A stretch of DNA of 64,000 nt from Progne subis subis (taxonomy: Eukaryota > Chordata > Aves > Passeriformes > Hirundinidae): the NCBI GenBank assembly GCA_022316685.1, contig JAKJHU010000039.1:3782001-3846000 (forward strand), written 5' to 3'. Below the pieces are notes generated by a model. That model was not told where the DNA came from. It did no database searches and saw nothing but the letters and a program-made list of their open reading frames with translations. A program made the position numbers and the translations under genes. Below are positions 51,241 to 63,760 of the stretch, piece after piece. Within the stretch, counting starts at the first letter, position 1; every line of letters begins with the position of its first letter.

Positions 51241-51704
51241 TCTTCTCACCGCATGCTCCCTGTTGCATGATTCTCCCCGTTTAGAACTGTGACTAGGGGA
51301 GCAGCGGCACTCAAGAACAGTATGTGTTCATACTGTTCATACAGGCGTCAGCATATCCAGAACTCATTTCTTTTCTTTTTGTGGAAGTACAAACTTTTCT
51401 GTGCTTTTATAATAAGCAGTTATTGATTAGGCTTGAGGCAGGGAGAGAAGGAGAATTTAGAGTTTACCCCCGGCCTATGTAAGAGAGTCATCAGAAGAAC
51501 TGATCTAAAATAAGATGGATAACAGGGGATTTACTCCAAAATAATTACCTTGCCTCAACAATGCACACCTAATTCCAGAACAAAAGGACTCTCTTCTCTT
51601 TCATAGAGCACTCTCACCAGTCTCTGCTTGACTAGTTCTCTATTACAGAATGAAGGATGTGCAGCTGGTTTCCCTGTCTAGAGACAAGCCTCAAAAACTC
51701 CAAT

Positions 51705-51870
51705 GATTTTTGAATGCCACCCCTTCTTCTGCCACTAACTTGCTGTGTTGCCATAGGCAAGTCACTTAATTTGTTTTAGCATTGTCCTTTAAACAAAAAG
51801 GGAAAACGATACAGTTATTTAGCTCAGAAGAGCAAGGTGAGTGTAAATTAATTAATATTTATGTTGCTCT
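51705..51870 (+). mobile_element. MIR SINE relic, plus orientation
   Basis: The run CTGCCACTAACTTGCTGTGT, then GGCAAGTCACTTAATTTG and an AAAGGGAAAACGATA stretch follow the MIR order (CTGCCACTTAC..CTGTGTGACC, GGGCAAGTCACTTAACC, AAAATGGGGATAATA). The right part, ending near AAATTAATTAATATTTATG, fits the MIR 3' region (GGATTAAATGAGTTAATA). MIR spread before the amniote lineages split, so copies in birds are very old and often remain only in slowly changing DNA. Confidence 0.75.
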
Positions 51871-53811
51871 CTGAAGATTTGGCTTTATGAAAGGATAAAT
51901 AAAGAGTAGGACTGTTTCTGAGTAGAGCTGGCTGGAGCTATTGGAAGCACAGGGAAAATTTGACTAAGAACCTGAACCACCCTGAAACTGAGCATGTAAT
52001 TTATTCATTAAGGAACAATGAACGTGTGAAAGTTTGTATCCAGCATACCCTTCCAAGAAGCATTACATTTTGGATATACAACTCCCCAGAAAAATAGATG
52101 AAGCAATTCACATAGCAATGATTTGATGGAGCCCCAGATCAGTGCATTCCAGGATATCCATATTCTCAGGAAGTCCCTATATGTGGGGAAAGCTTTAGGT
52201 TCTTGGAGTGTTTTCTAGCATTATTGCCCTGGGGATTAGAGGACTGTCTTTCATATGGATCATTTCAGCGATCCAGTTTATAGCTCATAAAAAATCTTAC
52301 TGCCATAAGAAAGGCCAGCTTTGCTTGGGGCACTGGGGACAGGGACAAGAGGCAACTTCTTTAGCCAGCGTTGGCAGGAAAGGCCTGCTCTTGTGAGAAC
52401 ACAACTTCTGTGTTCTTTTCTCTTTTTTTATACTCGTCAACAGGCCTTTTCTGACATCAAGTAGATACAAACACTCCCTGACTTCACCAGTTATAATTCT
52501 AGGCAACTCAGACAGTCATTTGAACTCTCCAAGGGACTTCAGAGGCATTTTAAAGCAATGCTCTCTGCAGCTTGTAAGAATTCATCCTGAAATAAATCTA
52601 TTCCATTTAATTGGCATGGGTAATTACTAATAGGGCATAAAAGTATTTGAAGTCATTAAAACTCAATGTGAGAAATACACATTAGCTAGAAGTGGGAAAA
52701 AATGTTATTTTTTATAAATCCAAGGAAAGGTTTCAGACTTTGGTATATTTAACATAGTAGAAATATTGAAGGATTTCCCTCAAAAAGGATTTGAAAAGAA
52801 AGCATGCAGGAGCATTTGCAACAAAGCAGCACGTGGAGCAAACTGTGCAGGTGAGGCTGAAGGCTGGTGCGAAGGGATTGTCAAGTAGGAAGCACAAAAT
52901 GAAATGCTCAGTGTCAAGTCTGACAGGACAGAATTGTGACCTCTCAGCTGCAGGCTCACAGAGGCACCCAGCCACATTGCAGATTCCTCCTGCCAAGCCT
53001 GTCTGTCCTGCTTTACAGTCAGCAGCCTCTTTCCCACAATTTGCAAGGATCTGTGTTATTCTTATGCATTTCTATGGTCTGCCAAACCACTGGAATAGAG
53101 AAAAAAGGCCAGGAACTGTACTAATGGGGGCCACTCAGGACCTAGACAGCTGTAGATTCCTCAGAAAAGAATTGCAAAACACACATTCAGAGCATGTCTC
53201 AAGTCTACACTTACAGAGGCATGTATATAGCCATTAACTTTATGAATCAAGAAGGCTTTTCAATAATAAAGGCACAGTTAATAACCTTGGCTGAAAGATT
53301 TTTTTTGTAAAAAACCCCCACTTTTTCTTTTTTTTTGGGTGCAGATCAGAATACTTAAAACTATTATTTTGATGTTACCTTTTTGTTTTAATTTAGTACC
53401 TGGAACAAGAATGTGCTGGTTAGAACAATGTACAATAATTGAGCATAATGTGTCAAGTAGTCATAGTACTACAGGCTTAGGAAAAAGTGCAAGAAAAGAG
53501 AAGGAAAATTAGAAATTTTCCTTGCCTGACAAGAAGGTAAAGCAAAAGGGACATTTCTGGAGAGAGAGTTCTTTGTTTCAAATTTGCAAATGATGTGATA
53601 TAATGTCAGCCATTAAATCATACCCTTCAAGTATTTAAAAACAACATAAGCAGGATTTCACTGCTTTACTTAACAAAAAACTCCCTTCTCGTGCATTAAA
53701 AGATTAGAGATGAAAATTCAAATACTCAAAAGTAGTAAATCCCAAACACCATCTGCTTATACCTTTATTTCAAATTTCTTGGTCACGGACACTCTAGAAT
53801 ATGAATTGTAA

Positions 53812-53827
53812 TTACACAATTGTGTAA
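53812..53827. repeat. 16-bp perfect palindrome
   Basis: TTACACAATTGTGTAA is its own reverse complement. No matching factor is claimed. Confidence 0.95.
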
Positions 53828-53984
53828 CTTTCTCCCCAGTTTCTCTGAAGCCTGGAAAATCAGACCGCAGTCCCACACCTTCCTTTCTGTAAACTGGTGT
53901 TCTCTGCCAGCTAGGTTGATCTGGAGTGTTCATCAGAACAGAATGTTTCACAAACAGCAACGAGTGCATTTTTACCCCTTTCCT

Positions 53985-54022
53985 GTAAGGTGATATTGTT
54001 ATCCCCATTTTATAGATCGAAT
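53985..54022 (-). mobile_element. Possible MIR fragment, minus orientation
   Basis: GTTATCCCCATTTTATAGAT matches the reversed MIR stretch TTATTATCCCCATTTTACAGATG, preceded by GGTGATATT where MIR has GGTACTATT. Only about 35 bases are convincing; related old repeats share this motif. Confidence 0.45.
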
Positions 54023-57000
54023 AGCTAGCACCTGGCTTTCCAATGTGGTTAGGAAGGGATAGCTCTTGTTTTCTAGAAGCACATCTCCCCAGGAATTCCC
54101 TTGTAATTGTGAATACTACTGCAAATCAAGCCCCAGGCTCCCTGGAGTAAGGCTTAGGCAACACAAGACGGCATACACAGGCACTGCTAATGGAAGGAGT
54201 AGATCTGTTTACTCCACACTCTGCTTCCTCTTGGTTGCCTGTTCCTGCCCCTGTGCTGCCCCAACCTTTGCGCCGCACAGATGTGCGTGTGACTCTACAG
54301 CCAGCTAACTCAGAGACCTGCTCCAGCTAGAAACTAGCCCAGCAGGAAAAAGAACCACTGGTGTTCAGACAGAGCAGTTTCCTGATTCAGTTTAGACTGC
54401 GGTCTCATAAATGTTTGATACAAGATAGGACAAAATACAGGAGCAGAAACAAACAGCCGAGAAGGCAGCTAGGTAGGATTCCTTCACTCCAAGGCAGCAT
54501 CAGATTGCCCTGGATAGAAGCATTCGTTGAACCTCAGGATTAGAGGCACAAACACATCAGTTTTGTTCAAGGTCTAGACTTGAAAGGAAAAGTTACGGCT
54601 GCAAGAGGGTGTGGAAGTGGTGGAAAGGACACAATTTCAGTTCAGCTGCCCTTTTACCTTGAGACTAATGAACTCTTCCTATTTTGACTGCCTGTCTCCC
54701 TTGAGTCTTCCTTCTCTGTGGGACTATTCTTCACTGATGGAGCTCACACACCAAGTTCAAATGTAATATTTAAATTGGCATCTCTTCATAGCTTTTCTGG
54801 GCATCTTGTAGAGAAGGAGATCCATTTTATTCTGCAAATTAGTGTAATATTTAAGACAAGTGAGCTGGAAGGAGGAAATGTGGTTTGATTCTTGCCCCAG
54901 GGGTTGTTTCTGTTTTTTGAAGAACACATTCTGGATGATATTCATCTGAAGTCCAAAGTTTCTCAGTCCTGACTTTCATACTCTGGCACCAGATATCCGT
55001 CCTTTCCTTCCTGGGAAATGGCAAAATTTCAGCAGTAGCCATGGAGAACATTCCCATCAAGACAGCTCACAATAGCATGCTTATAGCATGTGCCTAGGAA
55101 GTGGAACATGTAGATGGAGATTGATATGGACCAGAGAGGAACATCATCCAAGTGCTCTGTATTCAAGGAAGGTTTAATCCAGGCAGAAAAGAGCAGCACC
55201 CCTTCTGTTGGCAACATCTCAAAATGAAAGGGTGCCTTCTCATTTCTACTTGTAACGAGCATTTCTCTCCAGCAAAGGGCTCTGGGCTGTTCATGCTAAG
55301 GAATGGAAGTATCTCCTAGTTTTATCTTGGATGTTAACAGTAGATTCATTTAAAAGGGGAGGAAAAACAAAACCCAGTATTCTTAGAAATTTCCAGAAAG
55401 TTTGAGCAGCATTCTTAAACAAACCTGAATGATTCATTCTGAAGAAAATATAAAATAAAAAACCCTCAGATACACTTCATTTTTGTGTTTCCATAATTCA
55501 AGGTGACTGTTTTTTAAAGTATTTTATACACAATTAGTCTGAAATATGGTTTTCTAGCTCTCAGTTTTCTGAGCAAAATATAGAATGACACAGTTATTAA
55601 CCTTTGCGAAACCTCTCCTACACACAACAGAATTAAATTCTAAAGAAAACTGAATAGCATTGGGAGAAATTCCAAATGACTTACCACTCATTTGTTTGAT
55701 GGATAGCTGGGCTAGCTATCGCTTTTTACAGAGCTGCCAATCACTGAGAGTGCTGGGATATATTCCGAGAACTCTCTTAGAATCACAAATTGCAGTCACA
55801 GGGTTCCGTGGCTGAAATTATTACGGAAGAAGCAGTTACATTGCATGAAAAGAGATGATACTGTTACCACAAGAGGATAATATTGTGGTATCAGCAGCTT
55901 CCACTTTTCAGCAGAGCATGTTGCTTCTTCTAATATGACATTCAAAGAGATATTATTTGTTTGGAAGACTGTTCTGTCTGAGGATTTCAGTACTGATGTT
56001 GAAACTCAAACTGAGATCACCATATTAGATAGAGAGGGGAAATTGTTGTGTCAGTTTGTTTATTCTGCATTTGGCAACTCTCTAAATACTCAGTTTCATT
56101 CTTTCCATAGCAAAGGGTGTTAGTCACTCTGTTGTTTGTCTGATGATTTCATATAGCAGGAAGAGGAGGGGAAAAAACACTTTGTGATTTTTGAAGTCAA
56201 AAAACTGACAAAAAGATTCTGGAGCATAGCTAAAACATGAAATTATTTTCCATCCTATTTTGAAAGAGCTGAGCGACCTATAGTTACTATACCTATTATA
56301 AAAGTATATTTATACTCACAGAGTACATTAATTCAATGAAGCAAGTTATGCTGAGTAGCTATACTTCCATTCTTGTTATTCCTCATGGCCCATCATAGAT
56401 CTCTATGGCTCAACAGATTTTTTTTTGTAGATCTCAGGCTTGAATTCTACCATTTCTGCTGGGAATAGTCCTTCTTATCTTGTGTCCACTTGGGTGGGAG
56501 GGAGAGATGTGGAAATCAGAACTTCCTCTCCTCTGGTATCCATTCCATAGGGTTTCCACAGAGAGTGTGATGGCTCCAGCCACCACCCTTTTATGTGTAG
56601 GTTCTGTTTGGCCTTTCTGCTTCCACAGGGTGTGAAAACCTTGATGTGGGATTGAGAAAGCTACTTAAAAGCAACTTATAAATTAGGATCTCATAAAACC
56701 ACTTTGTGCCATCCAAACCTCAGTGTTCACCTTCCTCGTCTGTTGCTGTGCGTACATCAAGTTTCAGCTGCCTTGAAGTCATCTTCCAGATACTTTGCCA
56801 AAAAATCCTACACTGAAACAGGAGGATTCGACTTAAAACTGCAACTGGAACTCAGCTTAAGGACAAGTAGGAAACTGAAGTGGTCTTTAGAGGATGACTG
56901 CAGTGATCTGTAAAGGAAAAATGCCAGGTATACACACAGTTATTTTTTCCTTTTATTTTTGCAGCTTGTATTTCATATTATGAAAGTGGGAGAATTGCAG

Positions 57001-58302
57001 TCTTGTCTTGTATCACAGAATTTCTTTACCATGACTCTTCAACATGTCATAAAAGTTACAAATATGTGTTGCAAGTTTTTTATTAGTTAGTTGTGTTGTA
57101 ATGGTAGCTATATCAACCTATATCTATTGCAGAAACTAAGGAATTATTTAAAGTAAATCAATGAGGATGTGAGTATGATGCATTACTTTTCAGTAATATA
57201 AGTGCACTAATATAGATTTATTTTCACTGTTAAGGTAGAAAATGAAGGGCCTGGCCTAGCCCGGAGTTACTCTGCTAAATCATGAAAGCTTTGAATGTGT
57301 CCTGTGGCCTGAAAACAATATTCTGTGGGAAGATTCTCTTGCTTCTTGATAAGCATTTTCTTCTCAAGGGTCAAATACGCAGTCCTTTGTCAAATTCCAC
57401 AGCAGTTTCACAAGCAGAATCAATAAGATGATTTTTTTTTTAATTGTAAATTGTGGTTTCAGAGCACAGAAATCTGGTTTGTTGATACAAATGTTCATTC
57501 AGTGCTTAATGGTTTTTAAATTAGCTTATATAATCACACAAAAATTATTTACAGGAACAAGCCCAAGTGTATTTGCATAAACTTTAGATAGATGTGGCTA
57601 CAGACATTGTTAAGCTTGAATGCCAGGCTGGAGTTTTGAGAGCTGAGGTACAATCAATGTTTTAAGACTATCAAATCCCAGTGGTATTAGAATCACAGTG
57701 AAAAAAAAAAAAATACACAGGAGCTTGTAAAATGGTACCTTGGGCTATTATTCAGGGGAGGGAGCTAAGGAAAAAAAAAGTGACCCAGAGATGTTGTTTT
57801 AAGAAAAAAATCTTCTGCAGTATCCAAGGGACTAAAGAACTATGTCTCAGAATCCCAGCCAAAGCCAAAATGTGCGTTTCATTTTGGTGAGAGCAGGGAA
57901 GAAATTATCTGTTATCAAAACTGAAAACAATGGATTGTAAGAGTCAAAAGTTTTCTAAACTGAATAAAATGTTATCTTCAATTTTCATTCAAGAAAAGAA
58001 AAAACCCCTACATAATACTGTACAAAACCAATTCAGAAATTATTTGGACTATTTTACATGTATGTGCACATTTCCCTCAACTAAAACTTGGGGGAAAGAG
58101 TTCATGACATTTTTATCAGTTCTGATCTACAGCAGCTGATATGCTTGTACTTCAGGCTGTTGTCATAACTGTAGAATTCCCTGTCCCACTTTCTGGTGAA
58201 TAAATCCTTACCTTTCTCTCTCAGTTTTCCAAAAGCCTTCCTGAGATTAAAATCAAGGTCAGTCTGTCTGTCTTAATGAGGCCTCCCAGTGACATCACTG
58301 TG

Positions 58303-58324
58303 CACACACACACACACACACACA
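58303..58324 (+). repeat. (CA)11 microsatellite
   Basis: Eleven uninterrupted CA units, likely polymorphic. Confidence 0.97.
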
Positions 58325-59227
58325 GAGTCTCCAGACATACTTTACATTTCCCCTCGCTTTGGATGGCCTGAAAACCTAATATTTTCAGAACTGAACGGTA
58401 TTTTGAGTTTCAACAAATTTATTCTTTTACAAATTTCAAGCTTTCATATTAAAAAACCCCTTAGGAGTTCACATGCCATTTAGCAGAATAATGTATGTTC
58501 TTTCAGTTCAGTGTCCCCTAAGTCACCTAATGACACAGACGGGTGTGCTGATCTATTTATGGATTGCAAGACTTCCTGCCTTGACAGAGTCTTCGCAAGT
58601 TTTGTGATTTCTGCCTTTTTTGCCCCCACAATTTCAGTTCTGTGTGTTTTATTTGCGTACTAAGAATACGCACAGAGCTTCCATTCTTGCCCTGCTAGGC
58701 AGATACTGCTGTTCAATTTGCAGTGATTGTTTTCTATGATATTGTCTGGTGGAGTTAATCTCTTTTCTCTGGGAAAAAACCCCAAAACGCAACCTAGTTG
58801 AATTACAGTAACTATGACTCATTAATCTGAGACATCTGTTGATAACCCCTGAAGTCACTCTATTTCAACACTGAAATGATCCATAACCCTCTCACGAAAC
58901 AAACGGGGAACATTAATGGATTAGTAACTTTTATGTTCTGCCCTCCTTTGATCTCTAGGCTCAATAGAAATGTAAGTGAACTGTAAAAATAGGCAAGCAT
59001 TAGCTGTCTAGACATCCTAGATGTGGCCATCCTCTCTGGCAGTTGCCCTGGGGTAGTCATTAGAAAATCTATATCCAAGCAGAGTCAAGTTCCTTGTAAG
59101 TGGTGTTGTTGGCAATACTCTCCAAATTGAAGGCAATAGGTGTAAATGCAGCAGTGCATTTTTCCTAGCTGCTATTTCTTACCTAAATACTTAAATGGCC
59201 TTTACCGAGATTGGACATTCAGAATTG

Positions 59228-59348
59228 TGTTTAAAAAAAGACTGGATGTGGCACTCGATGCCATGATCTAGTTGAGGTGTTAGGGCCTGGGTTGGATTCG
59301 ATGATCTTGAAGGTCTCTTCCAACCTAGGGATTCTGTGATTCTGTGAA
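59228..59348 (+). mobile_element. CR1 LINE 3' end, plus orientation
   Basis: AGACTGGATGTGGCACTCGA, then CATGATCTAGTTGAGGTG, GGTTGGATTCGATGATCTTG, AAGGTCTCTTCCAACCTA and two ATTCTGTG-type tail units. This is a CR1 3' end, 5'-truncated to about 120 bases and close to consensus. It belongs to a different subfamily from the 9.65-kb copy, whose tail is ATTCTATG. Confidence 0.94.
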
Positions 59349-61273
59349 TTACAAGAGGTGAGTTTTGTGTACAAATACTTTTTGTCTCTGTTTTGTCATT
59401 TGCTTTCCACTCTTTTTTTCATGTCTATATGACCTCTTAATTATAATTTATTGACAAATAGCATAAAAATTCAATATTTTTCTACTATGTCACTGCTTGG
59501 AAATGTGCTTATATTAGCAATTTTAAGCCTGGATAAAACAAGTACAACAATTATGTAAGGACCAAATAACACTACACATTTTTGCAAGCAACCAAGTAGT
59601 TTATGATTGCACAGGATCATTGTAACTGAAAATGTACAAGCAATAATTTTGCAGGTTTTTCCTGCTGTAAATCCTTCAGCTTTGTTGTTGTTGTTACCTT
59701 TATTGCTTGTAAGAAATGGGGAGACAAAAGCTGTTCAGTGAGATCCATCACCAATATAAACCTAGAGTGATGGGGGATTTTAAAATTTATGCTGGCTTAA
59801 TAGAAATCAGATTTCTGCTCTAACATCAGAGAAACACATTTGGTAAGAAGTAAGATACAATGGAAAATTCTTTTCTTTCTGCTTTTTGATAGGTCCCTGA
59901 TGCCCTTCTAAGGCTGTAAACATGCAATTAATGCAGACACACAGAGTAAAATATTCCTGATGTTATCTTCCAGATGAGAGCTTATGCCCCTGTGTTGTGT
60001 GTGGATATTAAACTTCCCATAACACTTCTTACTGTCTTCAGTATTTTCACTAATGTCTTGGCTCAAATTTCCTCTCTGACATTGCCTAATATTAGTTCCA
60101 TATCGATGCATCCCCTTTATTTTGCAAGTGGCAATATTGATCTAGGCCCTTTTTGTGTCAATATGCACATGCTGTCACATCTTAATGCACATCACAGCTC
60201 AGATCAGCGAGAGTCACTACTCATCTGAGGCCTGGCAGGAACATCATCAGGTTTGTATGGTGCTTTATGGGTTTTGGCACACCTTACTATTTATAGAGTC
60301 ATTTCTTATTGGCAGTAGAAGGATTTCCAGATGACATGGTAAAGCTGTATGACACAGGTAACCTTCGCTGATGAACCTCCAGAAATCAATCTTGACACCT
60401 TCAAAGTATTTCATGCAAGCTGCATGCAACCCTTTAAGGTTTAATGTTTGCCAGTCACTTCAAAATCAAAGTCTGGGACCAGGCAAGAAAAAAGACACTC
60501 TCCATCTGCCACTTTTTATGACTATCATTATCTTTTATGGCTGGTGGTTTGAAAAATCATATTTTAAATAATTATATATTGTTATTAACTATACTTTTAT
60601 GGGTTGGCCTCATGCTATGCAGAGAGCGTTCTGCATATCTACCTCAAAATTCAGTTTTAGTTATTTAATTTTAGGAATGCTACCAGAAGAGCAACTACTC
60701 TGTAGCTATCTCTGTTGGCTGATCAAATATGGGTTCTCATGACAGGATACCCCCTCCCATCTCTTTCCCCGGGGAACAGACAGAGGCTTACCTTTAGGCT
60801 TGAGCAGCCCTACAACATTCAGTATTTGTCCTACAATTCAAAGGCTTAGGGTTCAAGTCACTGTGTGCACCTGAAATGGAAAGGTTTAACGATTGCTGAT
60901 AGAGGCAAGTGAAGGAGCAAGAATTCATACAATCTTCTAAGGGCAGACAAACAAAAAGCAAGCCAAAAAAGCTTGCAAACAAGGTAAACTGAGAAATGCA
61001 TACTAAACCAAGCTTACTCTAAGTGATCTTCAGAGGTCTAAGAGCACTAGTGGTAGGAATCAGCCTCCTTTCTAATGGAAACTGCTGCAACTATTGCCAT
61101 CCTTTTTGCTAGTTGGCCTGGTTGATTGTTTAATCTCCTCTACAGATCCTCTCAATGCTGCTTTAGCAATCAGCTAGCTGCAGGCACTTACCGTGAAGGG
61201 CCATGTTAAATCACTTGTGTTCCCTGACGAGCCTGGCTTCCCACCACTCTGAAATTCTGTCTCCCCAACATCC

Positions 61274-61277
<4 letters not shown>

Positions 61278-61304
<27 letters not shown>
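61278..61304 (+). repeat. Poly(T) run
   Basis: Twenty-seven T in a row, the longest T homopolymer in the window. The left flank gives no sign of a transcript copied from the minus strand, so it is read as a simple repeat. Confidence 0.95.
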
Positions 61305-61309
<5 letters not shown>

Positions 61310-62805
61310 GGCAACCCGAAGTACTGTTGGTGTGTCACTAGATGAGCCAATATTTGCTCATTTTGTTTAATGTTACTTCTGTTATCATACTCCTAAAAAA
61401 CACAGCTATAGCCAAGAGGATCTCACACTTGGATTCATGGGGCTTGATTGTCACTTAAAGAAAAGTGCCTTTGTGTCTCTGATGGCCTGAAAAGTGGGAG
61501 TAAGTGACATACTGAGAGTGCCATATAAGGGGCAGTTCAGTGTTTACAAGGAGTCATGTGCATAACGTGCATCTGATATCATGGCTTAAATCAATATGGG
61601 AAAGGAGGAAAGGGAGCAGTGAGATTTGAAAATTGTGTAAGACCTAATGGGATATAAAACACCTTTGAAGGAAGAGCAAGACTTGTGATTGATTATCACA
61701 ATAAAAGGTGTCAACAAGTGAATATCAAAGTAGTAAACCTGAAGAAACAGGGAATTGAAACTGTGTATTACAACCTAGTGATAGAAAAATTTATTCAGTG
61801 ATTATTCATTTGGCATCTTTGGCATCTACTACGCCACATGCAAAAGATTTTTTAGGGATATCAAGATGGATTAAGACAAGTCCTGTTCATCCTAAAGAAA
61901 GCCTCTTGTGGGCATCACAATCCTGAAGAGTGGTGCTATTGGCCACAGGGGATTGTTATACACTGCTGGAACGGGCCCCTGTGTAATGTATTAACAAAAG
62001 CTTTAAATATATCACAGCAGGTTCTCTAGAGCAGATAGCATTTCATTCCCTCTGCTGTTCAATCGTCACAACTACTGCAAATGAAAATCCCTCATTAGAT
62101 ATTTATGTGGGACATCTTCAAAGTTTTCTGCTGTGTCATGTATTTCACCAACAAATGAAGTACATAAGTACCTCTTTGCAATGTGTTATGTATCACAAAC
62201 TTCAGCCACAGGTCTGAAGTGATGCAGCTGTCAGCTAGCTGAGAGCCCACCATCACAAGAAGATAAAAAAGTAGCATCTGAGCTGCACGCTCTTCTAGTA
62301 AGATCGGCTTACCTCTGTTTTCCACCATCTCCACACCTGGTCTTGCTGTAGGCTACTTTACAGTGTACTCTATTTCAGCTCATTACAAGAACTGCAGTAG
62401 AAATAGGAAACTGGAGCTCTTTGCCCAAAACCCGTCTTGCTCTCATTGCAGCATACAGGAAGGAGGCAGCAATGAATGTTGCTGGCTATTCAGTTTATTC
62501 CACAACCCATCTGAAATGCATTCCTGCATCAGTACATCAAGGGAATTACTATTGCAAAATCAGCTCCCACCAATTCTTTCTGAATACCTGCTCGATTCTC
62601 TTGAAAGCTCCGCAGCTCAGTTCTACCCAGCTTGCCCCTGAGTATTTCTTTTACAGCAGACAGGCAGCCCCATTGATTTTGGTAGGACATCTCCTGGGAT
62701 CAAAGCCTCCCCAGTTTAAATAAAAACAGCAGACATCTGCTGGATGCTGGAATGGTTCTCTGATTACAAGCAAGAAATGCCAATGAATGTCAAATTACTT
62801 ATCAG

Positions 62806-62829
62806 AAAAAAAAAAAAAAAAAAAAAAAA
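62806..62829 (+). repeat. Poly(A) run
   Basis: Twenty-four A in a row. Upstream sequence does not resemble a known SINE or a processed gene, so this is listed as a homopolymer only. Confidence 0.95.
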
Positions 62830-63639
62830 GGCAAATATTTGAAGAGTTACACTAGGGTTGGGGGAAGGCATTTTGGAGAGATCACAAAGACAACATTGTC
62901 AAAAACTGATTTGCCTTATTCATAGCACTAAGATATGTGATTGTAAGAAATTGCAAGATTTCAATTCCCCTATTCAGCTTAGAGTTTCATTAGATTCTAA
63001 TTACCGCAGCTTAGAAGAAAAGAAAGCAACTGACAGAGAAAAAGTGACCTTTTATGGAATCTTGGCAATCCAGTAAAGTTTGAGAGGGTTATTTTAAGAG
63101 TTTTTTTATATAAAATAATATTATTAGCACTCTATATTAAATAATTAGAACAAAGTTCCCTTAACTGGTCAATGGATGTCATCACCTCTGACCTGCAGGG
63201 CCACTTGTGATCTTGGAAAATTGTGTGCTTCCATTTGGAGAGAAGAAATATTACATTATTATTACAAGATGGCAACATGTCCTTGGACTTTGTGTTCAAG
63301 GTTTTGAAATGCATGATTCAACTAATCTTGTCACTTCTTTGACATGCTGGAGATGTGGAACCCCTCACAAAGCTCCACCACTTCCAGGTTACCTGGAGCA
63401 GTTTGGAGGTAACCCAGTAATGCTACAGGCTGGGGCTGCCTGTTCTGTGCTATAGCTGGTTCCTGTGCCTCTGTGGGTTGTTCTGTGTCTCAGGGAAGTG
63501 GAAATGGCAATGATGGATCACTCAGCTGATTGCTTCCCATCTAATGTAAGGAGGCAACATGGAAACCCAACTGATTAGGCTAACAGCAGGGCAAATGCTG
63601 TTCCCATAGAACAACCAAAAAAAGGAGCAAAGGAATACT

Positions 63640-63760
63640 AGAGTCATTTAGGTTTGAAAAGACATTGCAGGTTATGAAGCCAAACCATTAACCTAACACT
63701 GCCAAGTCACCACTAAACTATGTCCCTAAACGCCACATCTACATGTCTTTTAAATACCTG
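63640..63760 (-). mobile_element. CR1 LINE fragment, minus orientation
   Basis: On the plus strand: AGAGTCATTTAGGTTTGAAA, then AACCATTAACCTAACACTGC, CAAGTCACCACTAAACTATG, TCCCTAAACGCCACATCTAC and TCTTTTAAATACCTG. These are standard landmarks of a reversed CR1 3' end. The match fades after about 63,760. The 88-codon minus-strand frame across it is not a gene. Confidence 0.88.

Noticed and set aside
51780..51836. Plus-strand exon-like stretch with acceptor TTTGTTTTAG and donor GTGAGTG
   Set aside because: It lies inside the MIR relic; the frame and splice-like signals come from the repeat. It shows how easily false exons appear here.
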